Origin: an uncultured Eubacterium sp.
GTDB taxonomy: Bacteria; Bacillota_A; Clostridia; Lachnospirales; Lachnospiraceae
Direction: 5' to 3'
NCBI GenBank assembly: GCA_910589045.1
Contig: CAJUSH010000007.1
Location: forward strand, 1-64,000
DNA: 64,000 nt
Under the pieces are notes generated by a model. That model made no database searches. It saw only the letters and a list, made by a program, of their open reading frames with translations, and had not been told where the DNA came from. Below, in pieces: positions 1 to 9,602 of the stretch. A program made the position numbers and the translations under genes. Each line of letters starts with the position of its first letter. The first letter of the stretch is position 1.

Positions 1-1194
1 CACCATCTTCTTCGCACTCTTGATATTGTGCGCGGTGCCGTTTGACACCAGCTCCTTCATAACAAAAGGCTTAAACAGCTCGATCGCCATCTCCTTGGGC
101 AGACCGCACTGGTAAATTTTCAATTTCGGCTCCACAACGATAACGGAACGTCCGGAATAGTCAACACGCTTTCCTAACAGGTTCTGGCGGAAGCGTCCGG
201 ATTTACCCTTCAACATATCGGAAAGGGATTTCAGTGCACGGTTACCCGGACCGGTAACGGGACGTCCTCTCCGCCCGTTGTCGATGAGCGCATCCACGGC
301 CTCCTGCAGCATCCGCTTCTCGTTGCGCACGATGATATCCGGGGCATTCAGCTCCAGCAATCTGCGCAGACGGTTGTTCCGGTTGATAATACGGCGGTAC
401 AAATCGTTCAAATCGGACGTCGCAAAGCGTCCGCCGTCGAGCTGTACCATCGGGCGCAGATCCGGCGGGATGACCGGGATCACCGTCATGATCATCCATT
501 CCGGCTTATTGCCTGACTCGCGGAATGCCTCCACCACCTCCAGACGCTTGATGATACGCGCCTTCTTCTGTCCGGTGGCATCCGCAAGCGCACTCTTAAG
601 CTCCGCAGAGTCCCTCTCCAGATCAATAGCCTGCAAAAGCTCTAAAATTGCCTCCGCACCCATCCCGACGCGGAAGGAGCTTCCGTATTTTTCCCTGGCT
701 GCCTGATAATCGGCATCCGAGAGCACCTGCTTCATGGACAGCTCGCTCTTTCCGGGGTCCAAAACAATATAGGAAGCAAAATACAGTACTTTCTCCAGCA
801 CACGGGGCGATAAATCCAGGATCAGTCCCATGCGGGAGGGAATTCCCTTAAAATACCAGATATGGGAAACCGGAGCCGCAAGCTCAATGTGTCCCATACG
901 CTCTCTGCGGACATTTGCCTTCGTAATTTCCACGCCGCACCGGTCACAGACAACACCCTTATAACGGATCTTTTTATACTTTCCGCAGTGGCACTCCCAG
1001 TCCTTGCTCGGCCCGAAAATCTTCTCGCAGAATAATCCGTCCTTCTCCGGCTTTAACGTTCTATAATTGATGGTCTCCGGCTTTTTTACTTCGCCGCGGG
1101 ACCACTCTCTGATCTTCTCAGGTGAGGCCAGTCCAATCTGAATTGCATCAAACGAAATTGGCTGGTAGGTTTCTTTATTTGCTGTCTCAGGCAT
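1..1194 (-). CDS. rpoC: RNA polymerase beta' subunit (5' part; runs off the window)
   Basis: The largest catalytic subunit of RNA polymerase. The first 398 codons are present; the gene continues beyond base 1. The N-terminal zinc ribbon is intact, with Cys68, Cys70, Cys83 and Cys86 (ECHCGK ... CDRCG), and the clamp/lid region with LLGKRVDYSGRSVI follows near residue 345. The Mg-binding NADFDGD loop lies outside the window. The ATG at 1194 is preceded by an AAGGGAG ribosome site. It lies 159 bp downstream of rpoB, an unusually wide gap that holds a strong hairpin, and is presumably cotranscribed with rpoB. Confidence 0.97.
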   Translation of the reverse strand, partial: MPETANKETYQPISFDAIQIGLASPEKIREWSRGEVKKPETINYRTLKPEKDGLFCEKIFGPSKDWECHCGKYKKIRYKGVVCDRCGVEITKANVRRERMGHIELAAPVSHIWYFKGIPSRMGLILDLSPRVLEKVLYFASYIVLDPGKSELSMKQVLSDADYQAAREKYGSSFRVGMGAEAILELLQAIDLERDSAELKSALADATGQKKARIIKRLEVVEAFRESGNKPEWMIMTVIPVIPPDLRPMVQLDGGRFATSDLNDLYRRIINRNNRLRRLLELNAPDIIVRNEKRMLQEAVDALIDNGRRGRPVTGPGNRALKSLSDMLKGKSGRFRQNLLGKRVDYSGRSVIVVEPKLKIYQCGLPKEMAIELFKPFVMKELVSNGTAHNIKSAKKMV

Positions 1195-1242
1195 GTTGGC
1201 ACTCCCTTCTGCAACTGCTCGGTTCCTTTACAGCTGCGACGC

Positions 1243-1279
1243 AAAACCCATGGAACGCCGCATGCGGCGATGGGATTTT
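1243..1279 (-). promoter_or_regulatory. Hairpin in the rpoB-rpoC intercistronic gap
   Basis: A 14-bp perfect palindrome (CGCCGCATGCGGCG, 1256-1269) is extended by CCCAT/ATGGG and AAAA/TTTT arms, with a 4-nt bulge. Read on the minus strand, it ends in GGGTTTTG, a short T-run. It resembles a weak terminator or an RNA-processing stem that could set the rpoB:rpoC ratio. The structure is visible; the function is inferred. Confidence 0.5.
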
Positions 1280-1353
1280 GCACATCTGAATCATAAATTT
1301 ACGATCTCAGCAGCAACGCGCTTCGACCTGTTGTCAACAACTACTCTTCACCA

Positions 1354-4300
1354 CTATTCTTCTTCGTCATCCAGAGCCTCGTCATCAAAATCCTCTGTCC
1401 CGAAATCATCATCGAAATCGTCCTCCGGCTCTTCCTCCTCGCTGTCCTCAACTGCCACAAGCTCCTTGCTCTCCGCGTCAAACTCCACCTTGGAAAAGCC
1501 GCGCTTTGAAAAGCTCTCGCTGTCCTCAAACGCAAAGTCCTTATCACCGGCGATGATCGCATTCAGGTCTGTGTTTCCATACTCGCTGATCTCCATCAGC
1601 TCTACCTCCTGACGGTTCTCATCCAGCACCTTCACATCCAGGCCCAAAGACTGCAGCTCCTTTAAGAGCACCTTGAAGGACTCCGGGATACCCGGCTCGG
1701 GGATATTATCTCCCTTAATGATCGCCTCGTAGGTCTTGACACGACCTACCACATCATCGGACTTGACTGTCAGAATCTCCTGTAAGGTATAGGATGCGCC
1801 GTAAGCCTCCAGCGCCCAAACCTCCATCTCTCCGAAGCGCTGTCCGCCGAACTGCGCCTTGCCGCCCAAAGGCTGCTGGGTAACGAGGGAGTAAGGTCCG
1901 GTAGAGCGCGCATGAATCTTGTCGTCTACCAGATGATGCAGCTTCAAATAGTGCATGTGCCCGATGGTAACCGGCGAATCAAACGGCTCCCCCGTACGTC
2001 CGTCGCGCAGCTGCACCTTTCCGTCCCTGGAAATCGGAACACCCTTCCACAGCTCCCTGTGGTCCCTGTGATCCGATAAATAATCCATAACGTCTTCGCG
2101 TAATGTATCCTTATATTTCTCCGCAAAATCCTCCCACTCGAGGTTGACATAGTCGTTTGCAAGCTCGAGGGTATCCTGAATATCAATTTCCCTTGCGCCG
2201 TCAAATACCGGTGTCTCAATGTTAAAGCCCAGTGCCTTCGCGGCCAGGCTCAAATGAATCTCCAGCACCTGTCCGATATTCATACGGGAAGGCACGCCCA
2301 GCGGGTTCAAAACAATATCAAGCGGCCGTCCGTTGGGAAGGAACGGCATATCCTCTACCGGAAGCACGCGGGAAACCACACCCTTGTTCCCGTGACGGCC
2401 CGCCATCTTATCGCCCACGGAAATCTTACGCTTCTGTGCGATATAAATGCGGACTGCCTGATTCACACCCGGGGATAACTCGTCTCCGTTTTCCCGTGTA
2501 AACACCTTTGCATCCACAACGATACCGTACTCACCGTGGGGCACCTTCAGAGACGTATCTCTTACCTCCCTCGCCTTCTCACCGAAAATCGCGCGAAGCA
2601 GGCGCTCCTCCGCGGTCAGCTCGGTCTCGCCCTTCGGCGTCACCTTGCCTACCAGTATATCTCCGGCACGGACCTCCGCGCCGATGCGGATAATACCCCG
2701 CTCATCCAAATCCTTTAACGCGTCCTCGCCGACACCGGGCACGTCCCGGGTAATCTCCTCCGGTCCGAGCTTGGTATCACGCGCTTCCGCCTCATATTCT
2801 TCAATATGGACAGACGTATATACGTCGTCCTGTACCAGACGCTCGCTCAAAAGAACCGCGTCCTCGTAGTTGTAGCCCTCCCAGGTCATAAATCCGATCA
2901 GCGGATTCTTTCCCAGGGCAAGCTCACCGTCAGCAGTGGAAGGGCCGTCAGCGATAACCTCGCCCGCCTCCACACGGTCGCCCTTAAATACAATGGGCCG
3001 CTGGTTATAGCAGTTGCTCTGGTTGCTTCGGGAAAACTTCGTCAGCTTATAATTAGAAGTCGTTCCGTCCGTATTTTTAATCCGGATCTCGTCGGACTGT
3101 GCCTTCTCCACGATACCGGCCTTCTTTGCAACAACGCACACGCCGGAATCCACGGCCGCCTTTGGCTCCATACCGGTTCCTACAACCGGAGCCTCCGTCG
3201 AGAGCAGCGGCACCGCCTGACGCTGCATATTGGAACCCATCAGCGCTCGGTTTGCATCATCGTTCTGCAAAAACGGAATAAGTGCGGTCGCCACGGAAAA
3301 TACCATCTTCGGCGATACGTCCATATAGTCAAACGCAGTCTTGTCGTACTCCTGCGTCTCCTCCCTGTACCGTCCGGATACGGAGTTACGCACAAAATGT
3401 CCGTCCGCATCCAGCTTCTCGTTCGCCTGGGCTACGTGGTAGTTATCCTCCTCGTCGGCGGTCATATATACCACCTCATCGGTAACACGGGGATTTTTCG
3501 GGTCGGTCTTATCGATTTTCCGGTAAGGAGCCTCCACAAAACCGTACTCGTTGATGCGCGCATAGCTGGCCAGCGAGTTGATCAGTCCGATATTCGGACC
3601 CTCGGGGGTTTCAATGGGGCACATACGCCCATAGTGGGAATAGTGCACGTCACGAACCTCAAATCCGGCACGGTCACGGCTCAAACCGCCGGGACCCAGT
3701 GCAGAGAGACGGCGCTTATGTGTCAGCTCACCCAGGGGATTGTTCTGATCCATAAACTGCGAGAGCTGTGAGGAGCCGAAAAACTCCTTAACCGCCGCAG
3801 TCACAGGCTTGATATTGATCAAGCTCTGGGGCGAAATGCCCTCCTGGTCCTGTGTCGTCATACGCTCGCGCACCACGCGCTCCAGTCTGGAAAGACCGAT
3901 CCTATACTGGTTCTGCAAAAGCTCACCGACCGCACGGATACGACGGTTTCCCAGATGATCGATATCATCATCGTTTCCAATCGCCCACTCCAGATGCATA
4001 TTATAATTGATGGAAGCAAAAATATCGTCCTTCGTGATGTGCTTCGGGATCAGATCGTGCACACCCCTGCGGATCGCCTCCTTGATGTCCTCTAACTCCG
4101 TATACTCCTCCAGTATCGCTTTAAGCGCAGGATAATAAACCAGCTCGCTGATGCCAAGCGCCTTCTGCGCCGACTTCTCCGCCAGCTCCGGTACCCACGC
4201 GCCCAGATCAACCATCATGGAAGAAAGCACCTTCACATTGCGCTCCTCAGTCTGGATCATAACATAGCGCACGGCAGCATTCTGGATCTCCTCCGCCAGC

Positions 4301-5250
4301 TCCCGTGTCAGCCGCGTTCCCGCCTCTGCCATCACCTCTCCGGTGGACGGATCTATGACATCCTCCGCCAGCACATGTCCGCGCAGACGGTTCTTAAAAG
4401 CAAGCTTTTTATTGAACTTGTAACGCCCGACCTTCGCCAGATCATACCTTCTGGGGTCGAAAAACATCGCGGAAATCAGACTTTCCGCACTCTCCACCGT
4501 CAGCGGCTCGCCGGGGCGTATCTTCTTATATAATTCGAGCAGGCCGGACTCATAATTTGTGGACACGTCCTTGCCCATGCTCGCAACAATCTTAGGCTCT
4601 TCACCAAAATACTCAATAATCTCCTGATTGCTTCCGATTCCCAGTGCACGGATGAGCACGGTGATGGGAACCTTTCTGGTTCTGTCAACACGAACATAAA
4701 AAACGTCATTGGAGTCTGTCTCGTACTCTAACCACGCACCGCGGTTAGGGATAACCGTACAGGAATAGAGGGTTTTTCCGACTTTGTCACGGGTAATTCC
4801 GTAGTAGATACCGGGGGAGCGGACAAGCTGGCTTACGATAACTCGCTCCGCACCGTTGATCACAAAGGTTCCTGTCTCCGTCATCAGCGGGAGGTCGCCC
4901 ATGAAAATCTCATGCTCGTTGATCTCCTCCGTCTCCTTATTATATAGGCGTACTTTTACTTTCAGGGGTGCTGCGTAGGTTGCATCTCGCTCCTTACACT
5001 CCGGAATCGTGTACTTCACATCGGCCTCGCACAATGTAAAGTCAACAAACTCCAGACTCAGGTGTCCGCTGTAGTCTGAAATAGGAGAGATATCTGCAAA
5101 CACTTCTTTTAAACCTTCGTCCAGAAACCACTGATAGGAGTCTTTCTGTACCTCAATCAAGTTGGGCATCTTCAGAACTTCTTTTTGTCTTGAGTAACTC
5201 ATACGCAAGTTCTTTCCAGCCTGTACCGGACGTATTCTGTTTTTCTCCAT
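1354..5250 (-). CDS. rpoB: RNA polymerase beta subunit
   Basis: Full-length RpoB of 1298 residues. The start is taken at ATG 5250 (MEKNRIRPVQ), with GAGAGGTG upstream; the reading frame stays open for 24 more codons but without a ribosome site. Rifampicin-region motifs are present (SQLSQFMDQNNPLGELTHKR, then RRLSALGPGGL), as are the C-terminal signatures GGQRFGEMEVWALEAYGA and GDKMAGRHGNKG. The tail is strongly acidic (runs of Asp/Glu), as in many Clostridia. It is transcribed from its own promoter at 5338-5366 rather than from the rplJL operon, which is 10 kb upstream and separately terminated. Confidence 0.98.
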   Translation of the reverse strand: MEKNRIRPVQAGKNLRMSYSRQKEVLKMPNLIEVQKDSYQWFLDEGLKEVFADISPISDYSGHLSLEFVDFTLCEADVKYTIPECKERDATYAAPLKVKVRLYNKETEEINEHEIFMGDLPLMTETGTFVINGAERVIVSQLVRSPGIYYGITRDKVGKTLYSCTVIPNRGAWLEYETDSNDVFYVRVDRTRKVPITVLIRALGIGSNQEIIEYFGEEPKIVASMGKDVSTNYESGLLELYKKIRPGEPLTVESAESLISAMFFDPRRYDLAKVGRYKFNKKLAFKNRLRGHVLAEDVIDPSTGEVMAEAGTRLTRELAEEIQNAAVRYVMIQTEERNVKVLSSMMVDLGAWVPELAEKSAQKALGISELVYYPALKAILEEYTELEDIKEAIRRGVHDLIPKHITKDDIFASINYNMHLEWAIGNDDDIDHLGNRRIRAVGELLQNQYRIGLSRLERVVRERMTTQDQEGISPQSLINIKPVTAAVKEFFGSSQLSQFMDQNNPLGELTHKRRLSALGPGGLSRDRAGFEVRDVHYSHYGRMCPIETPEGPNIGLINSLASYARINEYGFVEAPYRKIDKTDPKNPRVTDEVVYMTADEEDNYHVAQANEKLDADGHFVRNSVSGRYREETQEYDKTAFDYMDVSPKMVFSVATALIPFLQNDDANRALMGSNMQRQAVPLLSTEAPVVGTGMEPKAAVDSGVCVVAKKAGIVEKAQSDEIRIKNTDGTTSNYKLTKFSRSNQSNCYNQRPIVFKGDRVEAGEVIADGPSTADGELALGKNPLIGFMTWEGYNYEDAVLLSERLVQDDVYTSVHIEEYEAEARDTKLGPEEITRDVPGVGEDALKDLDERGIIRIGAEVRAGDILVGKVTPKGETELTAEERLLRAIFGEKAREVRDTSLKVPHGEYGIVVDAKVFTRENGDELSPGVNQAVRIYIAQKRKISVGDKMAGRHGNKGVVSRVLPVEDMPFLPNGRPLDIVLNPLGVPSRMNIGQVLEIHLSLAAKALGFNIETPVFDGAREIDIQDTLELANDYVNLEWEDFAEKYKDTLREDVMDYLSDHRDHRELWKGVPISRDGKVQLRDGRTGEPFDSPVTIGHMHYLKLHHLVDDKIHARSTGPYSLVTQQPLGGKAQFGGQRFGEMEVWALEAYGASYTLQEILTVKSDDVVGRVKTYEAIIKGDNIPEPGIPESFKVLLKELQSLGLDVKVLDENRQEVELMEISEYGNTDLNAIIAGDKDFAFEDSESFSKRGFSKVEFDAESKELVAVEDSEEEEPEDDFDDDFGTEDFDDEALDDEEE

Positions 5251-5337
5251 TGACGTTTCACCTCTCGTTATCATTTTGATGTTCCCGCACCAAAAAGTGC
5301 GCAGAATAAGCCTATTTACCACAATAAAGCATCATCC

Positions 5338-5366
5338 ATAATATCACAGGTTTGTCAAAATTGCAA
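5338..5366 (-). promoter_or_regulatory. Sigma-A promoter for rpoBC
   Basis: On the minus strand: -35 TTGCAA (5361-5366), a 17-nt spacer, and -10 TATTAT (5338-5343), about 88 bp before the rpoB start codon. It sits just downstream of the terminator of the preceding 5'-nucleotidase gene. Confidence 0.7.
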
Positions 5367-5418
5367 GAAGTTTTTTCCTTTTTATGCATCGCTTCGTAAT
5401 ACGGCCTACCCGGACGGC

Positions 5419-5453
5419 AAAAAAGGCGGAAACCATATCGGTCCCGCCCTTTT
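5419..5453 (-). terminator. Intrinsic terminator of the 5'-nucleotidase gene
   Basis: On the minus strand an AAAAGGGCGG arm pairs with CCGCCTTTTTT across a 14-nt loop, ending in six T. It lies just past the nucleotidase stop and upstream of the rpoBC promoter, so it insulates the two units. Confidence 0.75.
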
Positions 5454-5486
5454 CCATGCTGTTTCTGATTTTTTATTAGGAAGCTG

Positions 5487-8400
5487 CTACTCCTGGCCAT
5501 CCGCCGGTTTATCCGGGTCAGCTTCAATGACCGTCTCGAGCTTCGCACTCTTTCCTGCCTCGTTCATCATATAAACGATGACCTTCGTGCCTTCCTTCGG
5601 CGCCTTCGTAAGCGTTACGGTGTAAACATAACCGCCCTTCTTCTTATCATAAACGCCCTTATCCGCCTTATAATACTTGTTTCCAACCTTAACGACTGCG
5701 GTTGCCTGATCCACACTGAATACCTTAATTTCTGTCGCGGTATCGTAAATGACCTCGTCAACCAGCTCCGGCAGATCCGGAATTGCCAGCTTCACAGTCG
5801 TCTCACAAATATCATAAACCGTTCCGTCCGCATTGCGCACCATGGCTACGATTGCCGTGCCCGCCGCCCGCGGCTTTGAGAGAATATAGGAGAAATTGCC
5901 GCTCTCATCGGTATTGGTAACCACACGCTTTGTTCCGATCAGAAGATTGATCGGTCCGGTGTAGTCGTCAATATGGCCGGAAACCAGGGTTCCCTTGCTG
6001 TCAATCTCGTCAAACGTGATATCCGTGTATTCCGTCAGCAGCGACTTATAAGAGGAAACCGTTACGGTTGCCTTTGCACTCGTGCGCTTCTTCCCGTCCA
6101 CCGTATCACTGGCGGTTACGGTCAGCGTCGAGCCCTCCGGCAAATCCCCTACCTGTACGGAGAAAAATCCTGTTTCATCCGCAGTTCCGGTATAAGTTTC
6201 ATTCCCGTCGCTCGCCGAGATCGTGTACGGGCCCTCGCCTGCTGCCGGTATCTGTCCGAAAATACGATCATCCACCGCATAAACCTTTTTCAGTACGGGC
6301 ATATTCGGAGCAACCTCCTCCGTCACAAAGCTCGACACCACGCTGATGCGGTCAATCCAGTCAATGCTGTAAATCTTCACCTTTGTGCCGTAGTTGAGAA
6401 CCGGTATCTTCAGGCTGAACACACCGTCCTCAATCGAGAAGTCCGTGTTGACGATTTCAAGACTCTTGTCATAGGCATCGCTGGCCATGTAGCGCTCTTC
6501 TCCGCCGTCCTTCGGAACGTAAACCGTTTTTCCTCCTACAATTGCAATGACCTTGCAGTAAATCGAGTCGTTAATCAGTCCCGAAATCGTACTGCTCTTA
6601 TTGGTAATTTCGTATACATTCGGCTGGTTCGCACCGGTCCTTCCAACTACGACCGATACCTTCTCGCTCTGTCTGCCCGACGCATCCTCCGCCCAGACCT
6701 CCACTACGCTGTCTGCCTTCTGCATCGCCAGATCACAGCTGAACGTACCGTCCTCTGCGGCAACCGTCTGATACGTGACATTCGCGGCTTTTACATAAAT
6801 CGTTGCCCCCGGCTCCGCTTTTCCGGTAATCTGGTGCTTTCGATTTGTATAGGTATCCACATCCGGCGCCTCCAGAATCGAGCTGTCCATGTTGGATACC
6901 GTAATATATTTTACCGTGGAATTGCCGAGCGCGTCCCCGGCCAGCACGGAATACGTGCCGTTTCCCGTCGCCTCAAAGCTGCCCTTCTCTAAAATGTTTG
7001 ACGCCGCAGCCCACGAGCTGGAATCTGCCGTCAGCACACCCGGGAAGTATTTCAGGGTCGTCACCTTTGATGCATCCGATGTCTCGGCAAAAACCGTCAC
7101 ATTATGATTGGTTTTCTTCGTATTTCCAAGCCCGAGCACCAGAAGCGGGCCGGACACATCCGTCTGCTCCTGTCCCAGGGCCGCCTGGTAATAGCTGTGC
7201 TTCGAGGTTATCCCAAGCGTCTGGATATACCACGCCTTTCCGCGAGCCACGTCCTCGGATGCCGGCGAGGTTTTCAACAGGTAATTCGTCGCTTCCGGCA
7301 TGAGAATCTTCCAGTTATCATCCGCCTTCACGTTAAAATCGCCCTGCGCACACTGCGCCTGCACATACTCCTGGAGCAGCGTGTTATTATAACCTTTAAG
7401 CATATTTCCGCGGACAATCTTCTGGGTTGTGATCTCCGTGACAACCGACATACCCGTCGTCAGCTGCGAGCATACAACGACAAAGCGCTGCGTGTCCGTC
7501 ACATCCACACCATTACAGGTAAGCTTCGTGATCCGGTGTGCATTGCTGTTCAGCAGCACGCCGCTCTTTCCGTAACGGACAGGCTGGGTCACATCAATCT
7601 CGTATTCGATGCCGTCAAATACATTATAATTTGCCCAGTTTTCCAGCCATTCGTCCCTCAGCAGCGGGCTTAACCCCGCACTCTGCACACGCGCCTTCAC
7701 CTCGTCATCCGTCCACGGGATATTCGCCGCCTGTGCGGGGTCCTGATAGGCAGACGCCGTTCTCCACTCCAGCCACTCCCGGAGCTGTTCCCCGGTAACC
7801 CAGTAAACGGACGTACAATCACGGTTCCAGTCCTGTACGTTCAGCGTATCTGCCACGGTAAAATTATCCTTGATGTTAATATAATTATTTGCGGAATTAA
7901 GCCCTACCATCTGGTAATCCGTACATGCGATCACCGGAAGGTCCGCATATTCCGGGGCATACATATTGATGTATTCGATGCCAAAGCGGATCTTCGACTC
8001 ATTTGCAGCCTGAATCGCCGCATTGTCCTCGAGCGTCGCAAAAAAATTGTTGATGGAGGATGATACCGTCCCAAGGCTTGTGCTGTAGATCCGGTCAAAC
8101 TGCTCCTGATAGGCATCGTTCAGCTCCACGATCGAAGCGTCCGGCTCCGTAGTGCTTTTTACCATTTTCAGCTTTGCACTCTTGGAGACGACCTTCACGC
8201 CGCCATTTGCAAACTTCAGCTTTAAATCCGCGATACCGATCCCGGCGCCGTGGTCTGCCACGCTCACCGCGACCTTGCCGTTGATCATCCCGTCCTCCGT
8301 GATTCCGGGATAGCTGTAGTATTTCTGCACATTGGCATCATCTGACGGAAAATTGACATGGTCATCCCCCATCATAATCGCATCGATACCGTCCACCTTC

Positions 8401-9191
8401 GAAAGCTGGTAGACCGCATCCGACGCAAAGCTGGAATATTGCTCACTGCCGATACCGCTGTGCGCCAGCGCAACGATCACATCTACATTCTGTTCCTTCA
8501 GCTTCGCGACCTGCTCCTTCGCACTCTCTACGATATCCTCCACAACCAGAATGCCTGTGTGGCTGTAATGTGAGGTCAGCATCGGGTCGGTCACGCCGAA
8601 CAGGCCGACGCGCACCTTTTTCTTCACACCCTTCGTTGTAGTCATCGTCTTTGTGATGACCTTATTTTCCGCCCATACCGGATTGCGGGTTTTTGCGGAG
8701 TAGACATTGGAAACCACAACCTTTTTGTTCATCCCGGCATCCTTGAGCGCCTCTGCGATGTACTCATAGCCGTAATCAAAATCGTGGTTCCCGATGGTGA
8801 TCGCGTCATAGCCCATCGTCTTCATCTCCGCATACATGTACTCGGTTCCCGTAACCGCACCGTTCATGATGCTGTCCGAACCGTATCCGTACACGGTATC
8901 GCCGATGTCAAGCGTCACCGATGCCCCATACTTGAGTGAGCTCCTCGCATTTTTAATCAGAGTGTACACCTGTGCAAGGCTCCCCACCGGATGCTCAGAG
9001 GCAGAATCATAATTCTGATTCACGCTCTGCCCGTGCAGATCCGTCGTAGAGATAATCCTGAGCGTCGCGGTTCCTTCATTCGCCGCCTGCGCCTGTGTTG
9101 CCGGCAAAATGCCAAGCACCAGCCCTATGCCAAATACCAGCGCGGCAGCCCGTTTGCATAGTTTCTTTCTGTTACACATAAATACTCTCAT
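5487..9191 (-). CDS. Large secreted 5'-nucleotidase / 2',3'-cyclic phosphodiesterase with Ig-like repeats
   Basis: A 1234-residue exported metallophosphoesterase (UshA/CpdB-like) that probably scavenges phosphate and nucleosides outside the cell. Residues 1-36 form a signal peptide ending ATQAQA. The metallophosphatase domain carries TTDLHG, DIGDTVYG, GNHDFDYG and ALAHSGIG. The last metal motif, usually GHxH or GHxQ, reads GDDH. A 5'-nucleotidase C-terminal domain (TDYQMVGLNSANN ... CSQLTTG) follows to about residue 560. The remaining half is a series of beta-sandwich, Ig-like repeats. No LPXTG anchor is visible. Either ATG 9191 or ATG 9179 could start it: AAGGAGG is very close to the first and rather far from the second. 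A terminator follows. It interrupts the usual rplL-rpoB neighbourhood. Confidence 0.88.
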   Translation of the reverse strand: MRVFMCNRKKLCKRAAALVFGIGLVLGILPATQAQAANEGTATLRIISTTDLHGQSVNQNYDSASEHPVGSLAQVYTLIKNARSSLKYGASVTLDIGDTVYGYGSDSIMNGAVTGTEYMYAEMKTMGYDAITIGNHDFDYGYEYIAEALKDAGMNKKVVVSNVYSAKTRNPVWAENKVITKTMTTTKGVKKKVRVGLFGVTDPMLTSHYSHTGILVVEDIVESAKEQVAKLKEQNVDVIVALAHSGIGSEQYSSFASDAVYQLSKVDGIDAIMMGDDHVNFPSDDANVQKYYSYPGITEDGMINGKVAVSVADHGAGIGIADLKLKFANGGVKVVSKSAKLKMVKSTTEPDASIVELNDAYQEQFDRIYSTSLGTVSSSINNFFATLEDNAAIQAANESKIRFGIEYINMYAPEYADLPVIACTDYQMVGLNSANNYINIKDNFTVADTLNVQDWNRDCTSVYWVTGEQLREWLEWRTASAYQDPAQAANIPWTDDEVKARVQSAGLSPLLRDEWLENWANYNVFDGIEYEIDVTQPVRYGKSGVLLNSNAHRITKLTCNGVDVTDTQRFVVVCSQLTTGMSVVTEITTQKIVRGNMLKGYNNTLLQEYVQAQCAQGDFNVKADDNWKILMPEATNYLLKTSPASEDVARGKAWYIQTLGITSKHSYYQAALGQEQTDVSGPLLVLGLGNTKKTNHNVTVFAETSDASKVTTLKYFPGVLTADSSSWAAASNILEKGSFEATGNGTYSVLAGDALGNSTVKYITVSNMDSSILEAPDVDTYTNRKHQITGKAEPGATIYVKAANVTYQTVAAEDGTFSCDLAMQKADSVVEVWAEDASGRQSEKVSVVVGRTGANQPNVYEITNKSSTISGLINDSIYCKVIAIVGGKTVYVPKDGGEERYMASDAYDKSLEIVNTDFSIEDGVFSLKIPVLNYGTKVKIYSIDWIDRISVVSSFVTEEVAPNMPVLKKVYAVDDRIFGQIPAAGEGPYTISASDGNETYTGTADETGFFSVQVGDLPEGSTLTVTASDTVDGKKRTSAKATVTVSSYKSLLTEYTDITFDEIDSKGTLVSGHIDDYTGPINLLIGTKRVVTNTDESGNFSYILSKPRAAGTAIVAMVRNADGTVYDICETTVKLAIPDLPELVDEVIYDTATEIKVFSVDQATAVVKVGNKYYKADKGVYDKKKGGYVYTVTLTKAPKEGTKVIVYMMNEAGKSAKLETVIEADPDKPADGQE

Positions 9192-9345
9192 TCCTCCTTA
9201 AAACCTCCGTAATCGAATGCATTCCGATCACGGACCTTCTTAGCTTTTATAGTTTAACACAACTAACCGCCTGATGTAACCACTTTTGGGCAATTTTATA
9301 AAAAATATAATCGTTTGTTCCATTTTGTTCCGTTTCAAAATAAAC

Positions 9346-9507
9346 CAATACTAGTTACTATTCACGGCTCGAGAGCCGCTCATAGTAACGATTCGGGGCG
9401 ATATTGAGAGTTTTGCTTCTCAAAAATCGCCCCTCACACCTGAATCATGTTCTTACGGACTGCGCAGTAAATGCGCATTCCTGCCCCGTGAAAAGTAACC
9501 AATACTA
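9346..9507. mobile_element. MITE-like element with 14-bp terminal inverted repeats and 8-bp direct repeats
   Basis: A non-coding block of 146 bp (9354-9499). It is bounded by GTTACTATTCACGG and CCGTGAAAAGTAAC, inverted repeats matching 13 of 14, and flanked on both sides by CAATACTA (9346-9353 and 9500-9507), which looks like a target-site duplication. It can fold internally: GTTACTAT/ATAGTAAC with CGGCTC/GAGCCG; GGGGCGAT/ATCGCCCC with TTGAGA/TCTCAA; and TGCGCA/TGCGCA. It encodes no protein. No second copy was seen in this window. With the promoter at 9540 it fills most of the 411-bp divergent gap between the nucleotidase and the pyruvyl transferase; the rest (9192-9345) is AT-rich, with no clear signal. 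Confidence 0.65.
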
Positions 9508-9539
9508 TTATGATTTTCCCCGAAAGCAGCTCTGTGCCT

Positions 9540-9568
9540 TTGACGATAGCGTAAAAATGTGATATTAT
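9540..9568 (+). promoter_or_regulatory. Sigma-A promoter of the pyruvyl-transferase-like gene
   Basis: TTGACG (9540-9545), a 17-nt spacer and TATTAT (9563-9568), 34 bp before ATG 9603. The MITE-like element ends 33 bp upstream. Confidence 0.75.
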
Positions 9569-9602
9569 TATGGTCACACTATATACGCAGAAAGGGGTTC
9601 TG

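Noticed and set aside
2806..3771. 321-codon open frame antisense to rpoB
   Set aside because: It lies wholly inside rpoB on the opposite strand, has no ribosome site and no family resemblance; it reflects codon bias of rpoB.
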